From Argyresthia goedartella (lineage: Eukaryota; Arthropoda; Insecta; Lepidoptera; Argyresthiidae), in assembly GCA_949825045.1 (NCBI GenBank), contig OX463816.1:12643579-12707578 (forward strand): a stretch of DNA of 64,000 nucleotides, in the 5' to 3' direction. The notes under the pieces are model-generated. The model did not search any database and was not told the DNA's origin. It saw only the letters and a program-made list of their open reading frames with translations. The first letter of the stretch is position 1; every line of letters begins with the position of its first letter. A program made the translations under genes and the position numbers. This document shows, piece after piece, positions 46,201 through 56,500 of this stretch.

Positions 46201-46393
46201 TAATGGTAAATCATTCAGATTGAGAATTAATTAGTATTTTACAAAACAGGTCCATCAAAGTAGCCTGGAAGCGGCGGTGGCCGGATCCCTTACAGATTAT
46301 TTGAAAGGAGTGGTCGGTACCGAATTAGTGTATGTGGTGAAGCCGTACCATCAAGCGTTTCCCGAGTTCAATAATTCTGACATCTTGGGTTAG
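37249..46393 (+). CDS. M14 carboxypeptidase-like protein, catalytic residues replaced
   Basis: Seven phase-consistent exons: 37249-37340, 37434-37663, 38478-38583, 38649-38860, 39168-39325, 40410-40541, 46250-46393 (357 codons plus TAG). Exon 1 encodes a hydrophobic leader (MGIMYLVGVLFMLIF) suited to a signal peptide or anchor. The M14 pattern follows in order: YEDLVIMAKELALENPEVVR, PGILIIGALDGMAWGIPNA, MPLGNPDGLVF, FGTHVNRNFAYHWQ, PFSASESKAIRSYV, LAIHMHANF, LILYPWRYT, AGSLTDYLKG. At the His69 and Glu72 sites are D110 and A113; H259 may correspond to His196; N205-R206 match Asn144-Arg145; the Glu270 site appears to be K341. So it is probably a binding or scaffold protein, not a peptidase. It is shorter than usual at the C-terminus. 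A GTTAGT overlapping the stop could instead be a donor to an unseen exon. The donors at 38861 (GTCGGC) and 40542 (GTAGTC) are weak. Confidence 0.75.
39421..39947. mobile_element. MITE, 527 bp, in intron 5 of the plus M14-like gene
   Basis: The ends are ATGGACCAACAATACGAGAG and its complement CTCTCGTATTGTTGGTCCAT, 24 bp perfect. CTAAT precedes the left end and follows the right end with one extra G, a likely target duplication. Confidence 0.85.
39967..40080. mobile_element. Fold-back element, 114 bp
   Basis: Arms 39967-40016 and 40031-40080 are complementary at about 85% (outer words GCCTGCTCTGATAGTAT and ATACTTTCAGAGCAGAC) with a 14-base loop. Nearly the whole element folds into one hairpin. 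Confidence 0.8.
40097..40309. mobile_element. MITE, about 213 bp
   Basis: Left ATGATGAATGTGGTGAATAG, right read inward CATGATGAATATGGTAAATA; AATGGTAAT recurs on the inner side of both arms. It ends about 100 bp before exon 6 of the plus M14-like gene. Confidence 0.75.
42458..42716. repeat. Inverted duplication of a LINE segment around a MITE half
   Basis: Bases 42462-42518 of the LINE (ATTCTTCCAACCCTTTCTAT to AAATATTGAGAACAATTT) recur as their reverse complement at 42659-42716. Between them lies the inverted front half of the element seen at 34729-34965 (CTTCACCTAAGCTACCGCAG). Its back half continues in forward orientation at 42720-42900 (CAACAAAAATACTTAAAACA). Confidence 0.85.
43179..43375. 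mobile_element. MITE, 197 bp, in the LINE reverse transcriptase
   Basis: Ends GGGGTTACCACAATCTTTTT and, read inward, GGGGTTACCACAACGTCTTA; both inner arms carry CCGATTCA(A/G)ATTAGGT. CTGG stands on both sides (43175-43178, 43376-43379). Removing the element and one CTGG rejoins the LINE frame (KYMSG then RTQCVKI). Confidence 0.9.
44034..44230. mobile_element. MITE, 197 bp, with TGAAGTAAAACTTCTT ends
   Basis: Left TGAAGTAAAACTTCTT at 44034 and right AAGAAGTTTTACTTCA at 44215-44230, perfect 16-bp inverted ends that are themselves nearly palindromic. It interrupts the C-terminal part of the LINE frame. The GC-rich interior has no coding. Confidence 0.8.
44675..44770. repeat. Imperfect (CA)n tract
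   Basis: Interrupted ACAC/ACGC repeats at the 3' end of the LINE, just before the tail of the opposite-strand LINE at 44823. Confidence 0.85.
44823..45850 (-). pseudogene. LINE reverse transcriptase C-terminal fragment, family C
   Basis: Minus-strand copy of the family at 5977-7066. From about 45700 down it reads SKLQWGPHIDKLAGKLSSAA, YAVRKIRQSTDMATSRLVYF, SVMSYCILLWGKAADIQTIF and RAFRAIYNLKRTDSLRELF, then matches the plus copy to its end. The tail is (TTTGAC)n-like at 44824-44850. It meets the neighbouring plus-strand LINE tail to tail. Open for 182 codons (45165-45713), so it is less decayed than its sister. Confidence 0.85.
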
Positions 46394-46477
46394 TGATACC
46401 AAAAAAAATACCTGGACAACGTCCTTCTCTATGGCATCTGTTCCCCAATTAGATGCGATACAACATTGCTGATCTTT

Positions 46478-48380
46478 AATTGACAACATTTCAAATTATT
46501 AGCCCCTTAATTTTAATAGCTAATTCCAAAGTTGGTCGAGAGCTTAAGGGATTTTCATTTATTCATTTTCCAAAATTTTTATTTTTCATATTTAAATAAA
46601 AATTTAAATCTTGAGTTCTTGGAAAAAGTTGATGTTGGCATAATATACCATGCTACCTTTGCCAGAACATTTAAAAAATCACTATCAAGGCTTTGTCTTT
46701 GCCTGTCCCAGAAAGTAAAAAAAAAACAAAGGCTGCGTTCGGTTTGAACGTCTCAGTCGACGCCCGCCATGAGCCCACCTTACATGCTTTTGAAGTCGCA
46801 GAACTTGTATAGTGCTATTCTTCTGTTAGTTTTATGCAGGTGTGGGTGGACGATCAAACAAATCGAACGCACGGTCATGCTTACTATTATATCCTCTCGT
46901 CAGTGGAGCTGGCCTCTATGGGAAATGACAGTTGTTTCGCATCTGTGAGCCTGGTCGTTTTGGTTTTTTTTTGTAGGTTCGTATTTAGCGAAACTGTAAC
47001 AGTCTTCGTTAACAGATCTCTATGTTTCTTGAAACAAACCAATCAGGAAAGAGCAAGCTAGCTAATGAATGAAATGAAATTTGAACTAGTTGATAATTAT
47101 ATTCATACTTTTTGATGGTTTACAGGAGGGGCTATATTTGTACCATTCTAAAAACAGGTGGTGTATAAAACAAATGTATGAAGGTCATCTATGTTTGAGT
47201 TTATTACTATTTTGGACACACTAACGTGTAATTATAATAAATCAACGAATCCAAATAATGTTTGAATCAGAAATAATACATAAAAATATACTAAACTTTA
47301 GGGTACTATATATTGAACATCACCATTTTGGTGCAATTCAATTGGAATAAAAGCGCAATTTGCAGAGAAAGGCAAAGGACTTAGTTAAGATCAAGTAAGA
47401 ATCCAGTTATTTCCATAATTCTTATTAGATCTAGAGAAATTCCAATTAAAATTATAAAAGGGGGGCCCAAGGTCTCCGCCTGTGAGCCTGGTCATTTTGG
47501 GGTTCACAGACGCCATCTTTCTTTCAAAATTCCCCCCACTGACGAAAGGATATTTGACAGCTAGTGTCAGCTAGTATTTTTTTAATACTATGCAAAGGTA
47601 TTTGTAGTTCTTCTGCCTACATCCTCGATATCTGAATTATTTTGAAAATGAAAATGAAATAATTTTATTTTGCCTTATTAGACATACAAACAAAACATAC
47701 AGGATACATAAAAACAGGCAAAAAAGGAACGGTCTCAGCATGTGCTGTGAATGTGAAGTGCGATCTCACAGCGCTGGTTTTCTGACCTCCCCACAAAATT
47801 ATACTAAAGCTATAAACTAACACTAACACAATAATGGACAATAAATATTTTTAATTATACGGAATAATAATATTTATTATTATTATACTTAACAAATAAT
47901 TAAAAGTATATAAATATTTACATTAGAATATATATAGTATGTATAGCCATAAGTATGTGCATTTGAATATATTAATATGGTACCCATGTCATTTAGATTG
48001 AAAACACTTAAGTTATACATAGTTCTAATATAAGTATAGGATAATAAATATGCAAGTAGAAATACACCTTTACAAGTAAAAACAAATTTTGATTCAGGAA
48101 AAATATAATTTAATTTATGGAAAGTCCACAGTAAAAAAAGGATTTGTTTATGAACCACAAGATCATTACCAGTAAAATCAGAATGAAGACAGACGTATTG
48201 ATACTAGGACATGCTAGGTATTGCGAAACCCTTCATATAAGCCCACCATCAGATTTTCAAAGTATCTTTAAAACTAATGAATAGAAAAATATATTTAAAT
48301 GTTTTTCGCATTAAGCATTCAAATATATCTCAATGGACATTAAATATTTTTACCTAAACAAAAATGAAATGTTGTCAATT
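46478..48380 (+). mobile_element. TIR element, longer partner of 26021-26631, interrupted
   Basis: Same ends AATTGACAACATTTCA and TGAAATGTTGTCAATT. Blocks 46478-46845, 47586-47645 and 48255-48380 match the reverse complement of the short copy in order. Two extra segments separate them (46846-47585 and 47646-48250). It starts about 85 bp after the stop codon of the plus M14-like gene. Confidence 0.7.
47640..48250 (-). mobile_element. Retroposon 3' end on the minus strand
   Basis: The minus strand ends in TTTCATTTTCATTTTC-type units at about 47645-47662, the repeat tail style of non-LTR elements. The rest is AT-rich 3'-UTR-like sequence with no frame. It sits inside the TIR element. Confidence 0.5.
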
Positions 48381-48424
48381 CTGATCACGGCGTTATGTTA
48401 ATGTAATAAACAAATTTTACAATT

Positions 48425-48805
48425 TTATTCCTGGCCACTGCACCAAATAAAGGAATATTTCAAACCCTGATTACAGGCACCAAATTATGTAATCAGTGTT
48501 TATATCCTGGTCACGGCACCAAATGTAGACACTATTTAATCCTGGTCACGGCACTACATGTAAAAACTATTTAATCCTGGTCACGGCACCACACGTAAAC
48601 ACTATTTTTCCTGGTCACGAACCTTGTAATGCGACATGTAAACACTGATTCTATCCACACGTAAACACAATTAAATCCTCGTCACGGCGCACTACATGTG
48701 AAAAAAAGAGTGGTTGGTGCCGTGACCAGGATTAAAGATAATACTGGTCACGACACCAAAAGTAAGGACTTATTTTATCCTGGTTATCGCAACAAAATTC
48801 AAGAA
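48425..48805. repeat. Degenerate 35-bp tandem array
   Basis: CCTGGTCACGGCAC recurs at 48506, 48541, 48576 and 48610 (spacing 35, 35, 34) and in decayed form on both sides. Units read like TAATCCTGGTCACGGCACC plus ACATGTAAACACTATT. At 48716-48735 one unit is inverted (GGTGCCGTGACCAGGATT). Confidence 0.8.
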
Positions 48806-49269
48806 TATTTCCAGTCACGGCATAAAAATTCATTTGTTACAGAAAGCTTCACAAGCAAAGCTCTGTCGGCTTCACTGGGTTTGGTGCGCGGATGGCGAAG
48901 TAACACCAAGCAGAATACCCTATCTTTCTTCGGAGTTGATGTGGAATTTTAGAGATCTTTTTTTTTTTTCATTTTTAAGGAATTTTACCTCACGAGGGCG
49001 TGTTGATATTGCTTGTGTGTGTCTTTGGTTTCATTGTGCGTGATGGTCGGCAATTTATAGTGCCAACGTACACTAACACAAATGCAGCAGATGATCACAC
49101 AGACAAGTTCAACCCTGCTTCGTGATGTCTAATCTGCAACTTAAAATAAACTGATTAAGTATTTTTGTCAACGTTTTTAATAACTTTACTTTATGCTAAC
49201 AATATTCTTCAACAACACGGATACATATAAAATGAGCAATGTACACTATATACAAAACAGGAATAAATA

Positions 49270-52200
49270 TCAACTTCTTACTCCTATTACAGTACTATTT
49301 CTTCTTAGAATAGATGCATCCATTTCCCATTTATTGGCTAAAAGGGTGAGGGAATGTTGTAGTGAATTAAGTTTTTGGCTACTGTCATAGAGATCTGTTA
49401 CGTACAATAGTGATAGGTCGAATGAAACTTGATGCAGCCTTTGTAGCCGCTCAAGGAGTGCACTTCGAACCTCAGGCTCTTCGAAACTCCGCCAGTATTT
49501 CAGGTTTCTTCCTATTACTGTAGTGATGTGCTCCTTCACATCTCGCAGACATTTTTTCTTCTCTATGTTGGCCTGAAACAAGAACGCACATTATTCAACT
49601 AATGTAAAAGCGGGTAATGGGGCGTTGTGGTAGTCCCATGCCACGCGAAATAGGGTGTCGAATAATTGGTTGAACGAACGTGGGCACAACTGTGCCCCTA
49701 TCATCCCATATGGCGAGTAAAAGGCTAAACTAGCTGCCCGTGGCGCGTTTTTTGATTTCTAACAGTTTGCGTCAAGAGAACAGGGCCCTATTATCGCAAA
49801 ATATCACCATTCGGTCAAATGTCGGATATCCAGTAATTTCCATGAATGGTGTCGATTTCCATATAACAATCATCCCCTTTGCCGCTTCAAATTTCAGACG
49901 AAAAAACAACATTTTGAATTGATTCTTGAATTCTCGTCGAAAATCCCCATAATGACTTTGATTTGATTTGAAAAAAATCTCTCATAAGAACCTTCCTCAG
50001 ACTTCAACGAATCGTTTTAAAAAAAAGCTCATTTAAATCGGTGCAGCCAAAGAAAGTAAATGACTTAGGTATTTGTATCACTAAGAAAAAAAAAATAGGA
50101 TCGGTGTCGAGTAAATAACTCGTCCATAGTAAGGCGTAACTTTACAAAACAACACCCTACGTAAATATATTTTAGATTGGTTACTTATATCATCACAAAC
50201 TCTGTCCACGGGGCAATATAATGTGGGAACAGGATACCGCCTGTTGCACCCTCTGTCGCACTTAAGGGAGGCGTAGTGTGAACTCCCAAACTTCTATAAC
50301 GGGTATAACAGAGAGCTGCAGTCATATTTATTTTTTTAGTAAAATGAAAAAGTGAAATATAATGTTTCTCTGATCCAATCGGTCTCATAGTGAACGTTAT
50401 ACAGGATGACGTCCCTAACAACCCCTAACCCTAAAAATATGGTATACCTTTCTCTTACACCCTGTAAGCTAAAAGAGACCCAAAAATCAATCTATTGGAG
50501 TTTTTTCGCCCATTTTCTCTCACAGTGGTCCAATGTAGAAAAGAGCCAAAAAATAACGTGTTTTAAGCATATTTGTCAACATGTCCATAATAATGAAATT
50601 TTGAGTTTTGAATTTTGGTCAGAAGCAGTGTATCATACGCCAAAGTTAACTAGAACCTCGCTCTGATGACGTCATAGGATCCGTCACTGTGCAACTGACG
50701 CGTCGAGGGCGAGAGCGAGCGAGAGGGAGGGGAAATCGCATTCCACGCAGGTGCGTAGTTAACTTTGGCGAGTGGTGTCTACAGGGAGGCTACAGTTCAC
50801 CTTGGTCCTTGTGCAGAGCGCGAGGCGCACGCGCACGTGCTGCGGCGTGGCCAGCGCGCGCAGGGCGAGGGCGACCAGCGCTGCCGCCGACACGCGCTCC
50901 GAGCGAGGCACCGTCAGGCTCTCCGCCTCGCGGGACCTGGCGCGCAGGAAGGCGTTAGGCAACCAATACAGAACAACAACTCTATATATCTATCTATCTA
51001 TCTATGAAGCCTTATGCACCCACTGCGGAGTAGTGGAGTACCTCGCACGCACGCACCGTCCATACCGAACGATATTTATGACGTCATCAGGATTTCTAAG
51101 GTTCTTCGGATTCGGACATTTCGACGCGGACAGGTGCGCGAGGTTTCATATGATTTCATAAAAAGAATTTATTCATTTCATGCAAAAATCTCTTTTTAGA
51201 GATAAGCTCGCCTTTGCTTATTACATTTCTTATAATTGTCTGTAACCTTATACTATCTATGCAATAAAGAATATGAATTCTAAAATTTGAACCGTTGGGC
51301 TCGATCAGTACATCAGGAAGGTGTGCGTTCACCATAAAGGCCTTATCTTCATTACGCTATTTATTGCGGTCTTAGGCCAACCTGATCCACTGTTGCCCGG
51401 GTCATTCGGAGCCTTTGTTCGGTGTAGGACAGATTCTGAATTATATAGATTATTAGATCATACAAACTAGTGCTCTAGGGTCAGTAGTTTCCTAGATATA
51501 GCTGTCAAAAAATAGTAACCGCTTTATAACAATACACTGTCAAATGATAAATGGTTTTTGCACTCACATCACATGTAAGTACATAATAATACACCGTCAA
51601 ATGATAAATGATTTTGCACTCACATCACATGTAAGTACATTATAATAATAACTTATGAAAGAAAAAACACGTACATAGGCGAGCTTATGTCTAATAAGAG
51701 ATTTCTTCCAGCAAACCAAAAAACCAAATCATTTCGAATTTTAATATAGAGCTGGCTTAGAGCTGTACTCCTTCTGCCGTGTAGCTAATATGTCGACTTA
51801 AGAATCTGTCCAATCCAAAAATCTGTCGAATAGCAAATCTGTCGAGGAGCGAATCTGTCGAATTCAGAATCTGTCCTACACCGAACAAAATATTTGGAGA
51901 TGTCCACCAACGGGCGGGCGGTCTGCCTCGGTCATAAAATAATTAATATTTGTCAAATTACCAAGCACTGAGCTAAAAATGTGGGGCCTCCCCACATTTT
52001 TAGCTCAGCTTTTAAAATGTGTCCGTAGATCTGTCACAATATTTGACAAATAGTACCTGTCTGGCGGGAACACGATCACAGCTGGATACGCATCCGGAGT
52101 GTACTGCCAGGGCAGGTCGTGCCGACTGGCGTCCAGTCGCGCCGCCACCGCCGTCACTCCGCACGCGGCCAGCAGACGCGCCGCCGCCGCCAGCGCGCGC

Positions 52201-53548
52201 GAGGTGAGCGCGCCGCACCCGCCCGCGCACACCGCTACTAGCGTCGTCTGGCGACACCACGTACAACCAAACGGTACAATCACTTTGGAAGGCCATTTCA
52301 TGCACTCCGACAGCGAAACTTAGAATTTAACTTTTAGCGTACTTTTAGAGAAATATGTAGTATTCAAATGTTGAAAAATGCTGTTATAGAGAAATAACGA
52401 AGCAACAAAACGTAATATTTTTTTGACTCCGAACGAAATTAATAACAAGTACATATCAATATCAACAGACAGCCCAAATCAGTGCAAAATTGTAAAAAAA
52501 ATATACAGGCGGTTATTTTGTAAAGTTATGCCCGACCCAGGGACGATAGCTTACGGTATCGCGTGTAGTACAGTTAAATTGTCGTGTCAGAAAGCACATA
52601 GACAATTTATGTTGGACCAACTGCTGCCCAGAATGAACAGTTACGTCCGTTTTCAACAACCTTTTATAAATCCAAAATCTGCAGGTCACTAATGTTTCAC
52701 AGTGTTCTGCCACAGTTGCGTGAACTCATAGAAATTGTGTCAAATTTAACAGTAGTAATCTGCAGGTCAATGATAGATCGGTTATTGAAAACGGACGTTA
52801 GTGGAGTTTTTTCCTCAGAACAAAAGTAATCTGTGAACCTAAGCGCTCCAAAAGCTGTCCCAGGAGTCAAGAGGTAAACTAATACGCAACGTGGTTTACA
52901 TGAATGACATAATTGTTTCAGTATTTTTTATTTAAAGACCAAACTATTGGACCGCCTTCTAATATTCAAAAAATGGGACCAAACTAGAGGTCTACTCTTT
53001 CAAATAAAAAATATTCTTTTCAAATCAGTCTAGTAGTTTCGTTTCTAAATTTAAAATAACTGGCACATTTATGTCATCCAGGTAACCGAAATTTCCTGTA
53101 ATTTTCCTGTGACTTTTCAGTGACGTTTAATAAACGAATATAGTAATATTAATTATTCCTGCTCCCTACACAGATCCTTACAAAATTAACGTGTGCACCC
53201 TACAGAAATAAGGAAACACATCCTTCAACTTAAACTGCGTAAAGCTCCAGGATTTGATTAAGTTGGCGCTACGTGTAGCGTTCGTTTAGAATCTGCTTAA
53301 AGTCGATTTCGATAGCATTTCACAATAATGTAAACAAAAATATCAGTTGACAGTTGTCTATGATTGAGTGAGATTTGAGTGTTGTACTTACACTGATGTT
53401 AAAGGCATTGATCAAAGAGATATAGTTCGCTGTCGATTTTCGATCGATTTTTTTCTATAATTAGTACAAAACCAAGGAGTGGGGCGCGTAATTTCAGCTT
53501 AGACGAGCTCTAGCATCATACTAAAAAACTTAATTAAATTGTCGATCC

Positions 53549-53579
<31 letters not shown>

Positions 53580-56500
53580 TCACACACCCTCATACACCAT
53601 TCAATCAGCAGTTCACCATATCGTCAGACCAAGTTTGAACTAAGTTTATTACTTTACTCACTTTATTATTTCTATAGATAGGTTCTTATATGTCTATTTT
53701 ATCTTTCTATTGTTTCGTAATTGGCATTTCAAATTTTCTTTTCCTTATTAATTAATATTGTGTTTTAATTGCTGTGAAACATGAATAAATAAATAAATAT
53801 AGATTTAGCCATCTCCTTTAAGTTCTTCATTATTCTTTTCATAGTTGCAAATCAATCAATCAAACCGATTGGTCGATCGAATCGGATCGACTCAAAATAA
53901 TGAACCACACTAACTTTCCAAAGACAATAAGACTGATGCGCTTTGATGAGTAAAAAAATAATATGACTTTTTACAAACTATTGAAATATTCGTCGTCCGA
54001 TAATTTTGCAATAAAATAACTATTTAAGGGGAGTTACTTGTTGTCGAAATGATGTAAGAACAATAAATGATTGCTTGGTATGTGAATGTGTTCAGGATTG
54101 ATATTCAAATGTAAGTAGTTACGGCGTAATCGTGTGTAAATTGGCTTGTTTACATTATTGTGAAATGCTATCGAAATCGACTGTACTGAATTAGTATTCA
54201 GCAAGGCCCAGTTCATGTCGTTTGTTCATGAGGGCAGTGGCAGTCAAGCTACTTGATGAACGTCTTATTATTACTGGCCATTTTATTTGTTGACCTGCCA
54301 GCTGGACAGCATCATGCTCAGCCCACATCGACCCACTGCAGGGCATGTCCTGTGCCAACCACATCCAGTGAGATCCTGTCGACCTGATGATATCGTGGGA
54401 TCATCTAACAGGTGGTCAGAACAGAATACTGAAATTGATAAGGTACGAAAGGGACAGATGTAGTTTAATCACCTTGCCCTGCGTAGTCACAGCTCTCTTG
54501 AACGTCCTCGTAGTGAGCTCCGTCAGCACATTCTCGCCCCTCGGCGTGTAGTAGTGTGTGTGCGCCGCTGTCGGTACGTGCGAGCGCAGTGTGCGTGCGA
54601 GCCGGCCCGTCGAATACTTCCAGATGAACTCGCGTACGGAGCGAGCGCTGTACTCGGATGAGAGCACGTGTTGGGTTTCATGCTGGGAGGCGAGAGGTCG
54701 TTTCTTTAATCATTCTGGTGTGTTTGAAACAGGGTTCGAAATTATCAAGATAATTACACTTTTTGATAATTATCACCAATGTTAACATTATTTGCTATAT
54801 TTTTTCATAGCCCTATTTAGTACTTTCTCCTAGTTTTTAACAAGAAGGTCGCGTGCGGGAAATTGGGAAAACGGCTACAAAATATGGGACGGTAAGGCGT
54901 AATTTCACTTAATGGGACGGTTGACTGTCGAAGGTTGATTGGGTTAAAAGGAAATTCCCTCGGCAAGTTGAATATACACGTTCGGATACAGATCTCAAGC
55001 CCTGGGTTTAAAGGATTTCCTTATAATATATGGACAAAGGCGAGCTTATGTGAGGAAAAATATCAGTAGCTTTAAAACCATTGATAGCCGCCACAATGTG
55101 TTCTTTTATGGGACACTGTATACGCTTCTACAATAAAATTCCGCAAGAAATACAAAACTTGACTAAAGCTCGATTCAAAAAATGTATAAAGCACACTTTG
55201 TGCACTAAGGTCTACCACAAAATTAATGACTTTTTACAAGATACCGACATCTGGCATTAAACCAGTTCATTGCACCCTATATATAATGTTCTATGTAATA
55301 ATTAGGCACCTACTTAATGTTATATTATGCTTTCTTGATTATGTTATGACGTTCATTAAGTTTCAATTCTTGTGCTATTATGAATAAAAATCTTTGAACT
55401 TGAACTTGAACTTGAGCTTTATCTCTATTTTTCGTCACGGAAAACATCGCGACGAATCGTTCTTGAGTCCAGCATTGTTGCGCCAGGCTAGCAACCTGTC
55501 ATGTGAAATGGAGTAATTATTGCTGGCTAAACGATCGCGCTAAACTGTGCCTCTGTTTGCCCCATATGAGAAAGGCGTGAAGATAGCCCCGTATCATAAG
55601 AAGAGCCCGTGGTTACAATACAACGTTCGTCTGTTACGCTGCAGACTAGTATTCGAGAGTATCAATGAGATATTCTGTTTGGGGATATTTTAAAGTGAGG
55701 TCTATCGCATCCAGAACAAGGCGAGCGATTCAAGTAATACGATAATATGTATGACAATAATGTTTTAGTTCGCACTGTGTCCCTCCGTCCGGCTGCCACG
55801 CAACCGGACGGTGGCTGTACGCACTACGCGGATATACCTATAGTGCAGTTCGCACTGTGTCCCTCCGTCCGGCTGCCACGCAACCGGACGGTGGCTGTAC
55901 GCACTACGCGGATATACATATAGTACAGTTCGCACTGTGTCCCTCCGTCCGGCTGCCACGCAACCGGACGGTGGCTGTACGCACTACGCGGATATACCTA
56001 TAGTACAGTTCGCACTGTGTCCCTCCGTCCGGCTGCCACGCAACCGTACGGTGGCTGTACGCACTACGCGGATATACCTATAGTACAGTTCGCACTGTGT
56101 CCCTCCGTCCGGCTGCCACGCAACCGGACGGTGGCTGTACGCACTACGCGGATATACCTATAGTACAGTTCGCACTGTGTCCCTCCGTCCGGCTGCCACG
56201 CAACCAGACGGTGGCTGTACGCACTACGCGGATATACCTATAGTACAGTTCGCACTGTGTCCCTCCGTCCGGCTGCCACGCAACCGGACGGTGGCTGTAC
56301 GCACTACGCGGATATACCTATAGTACAGTTCGCACTGTGTCCCTCCGTCCGGCTGCCACGCAACCGGACGGTGGCTGTACGCACTACGCGGATATACCTA
56401 TAGTACAGTTCGCACTGTGTCCCTCCGTCCGGCTGCCACGCAACCGGACGGTGGCTGTACGCACTACGCGGATATACCTATAGTACAGTTCGCACTGTGT

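Noticed and set aside
46838..47061. Candidate extra exon after the plus M14-like gene (acceptor TTTTATGCAG)
   Set aside because: The preceding sequence is part of a TIR repeat also present at 26021-26631, and the frame shows no M14 C-terminal pattern.
48425..48805. Possible CRISPR-like repeat-spacer pattern of the CCTGGTCACGGCAC unit
   Set aside because: The intervening sequence is also repeated and the total period is 35 bp; degenerate tandem repeat.
50689..51161. Arg/Ala-rich plus-strand frames of 80-129 codons
   Set aside because: They lie antisense to the GC-rich exon 6 of the TXNDC11-like gene and to a MITE; no splice or homology support.
52012..52323. Several overlapping Ala/Arg-rich frames on both strands
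   Set aside because: Shadows of the Ala-rich thioredoxin exon; only one minus-strand frame gives a thioredoxin pattern with matching phase.
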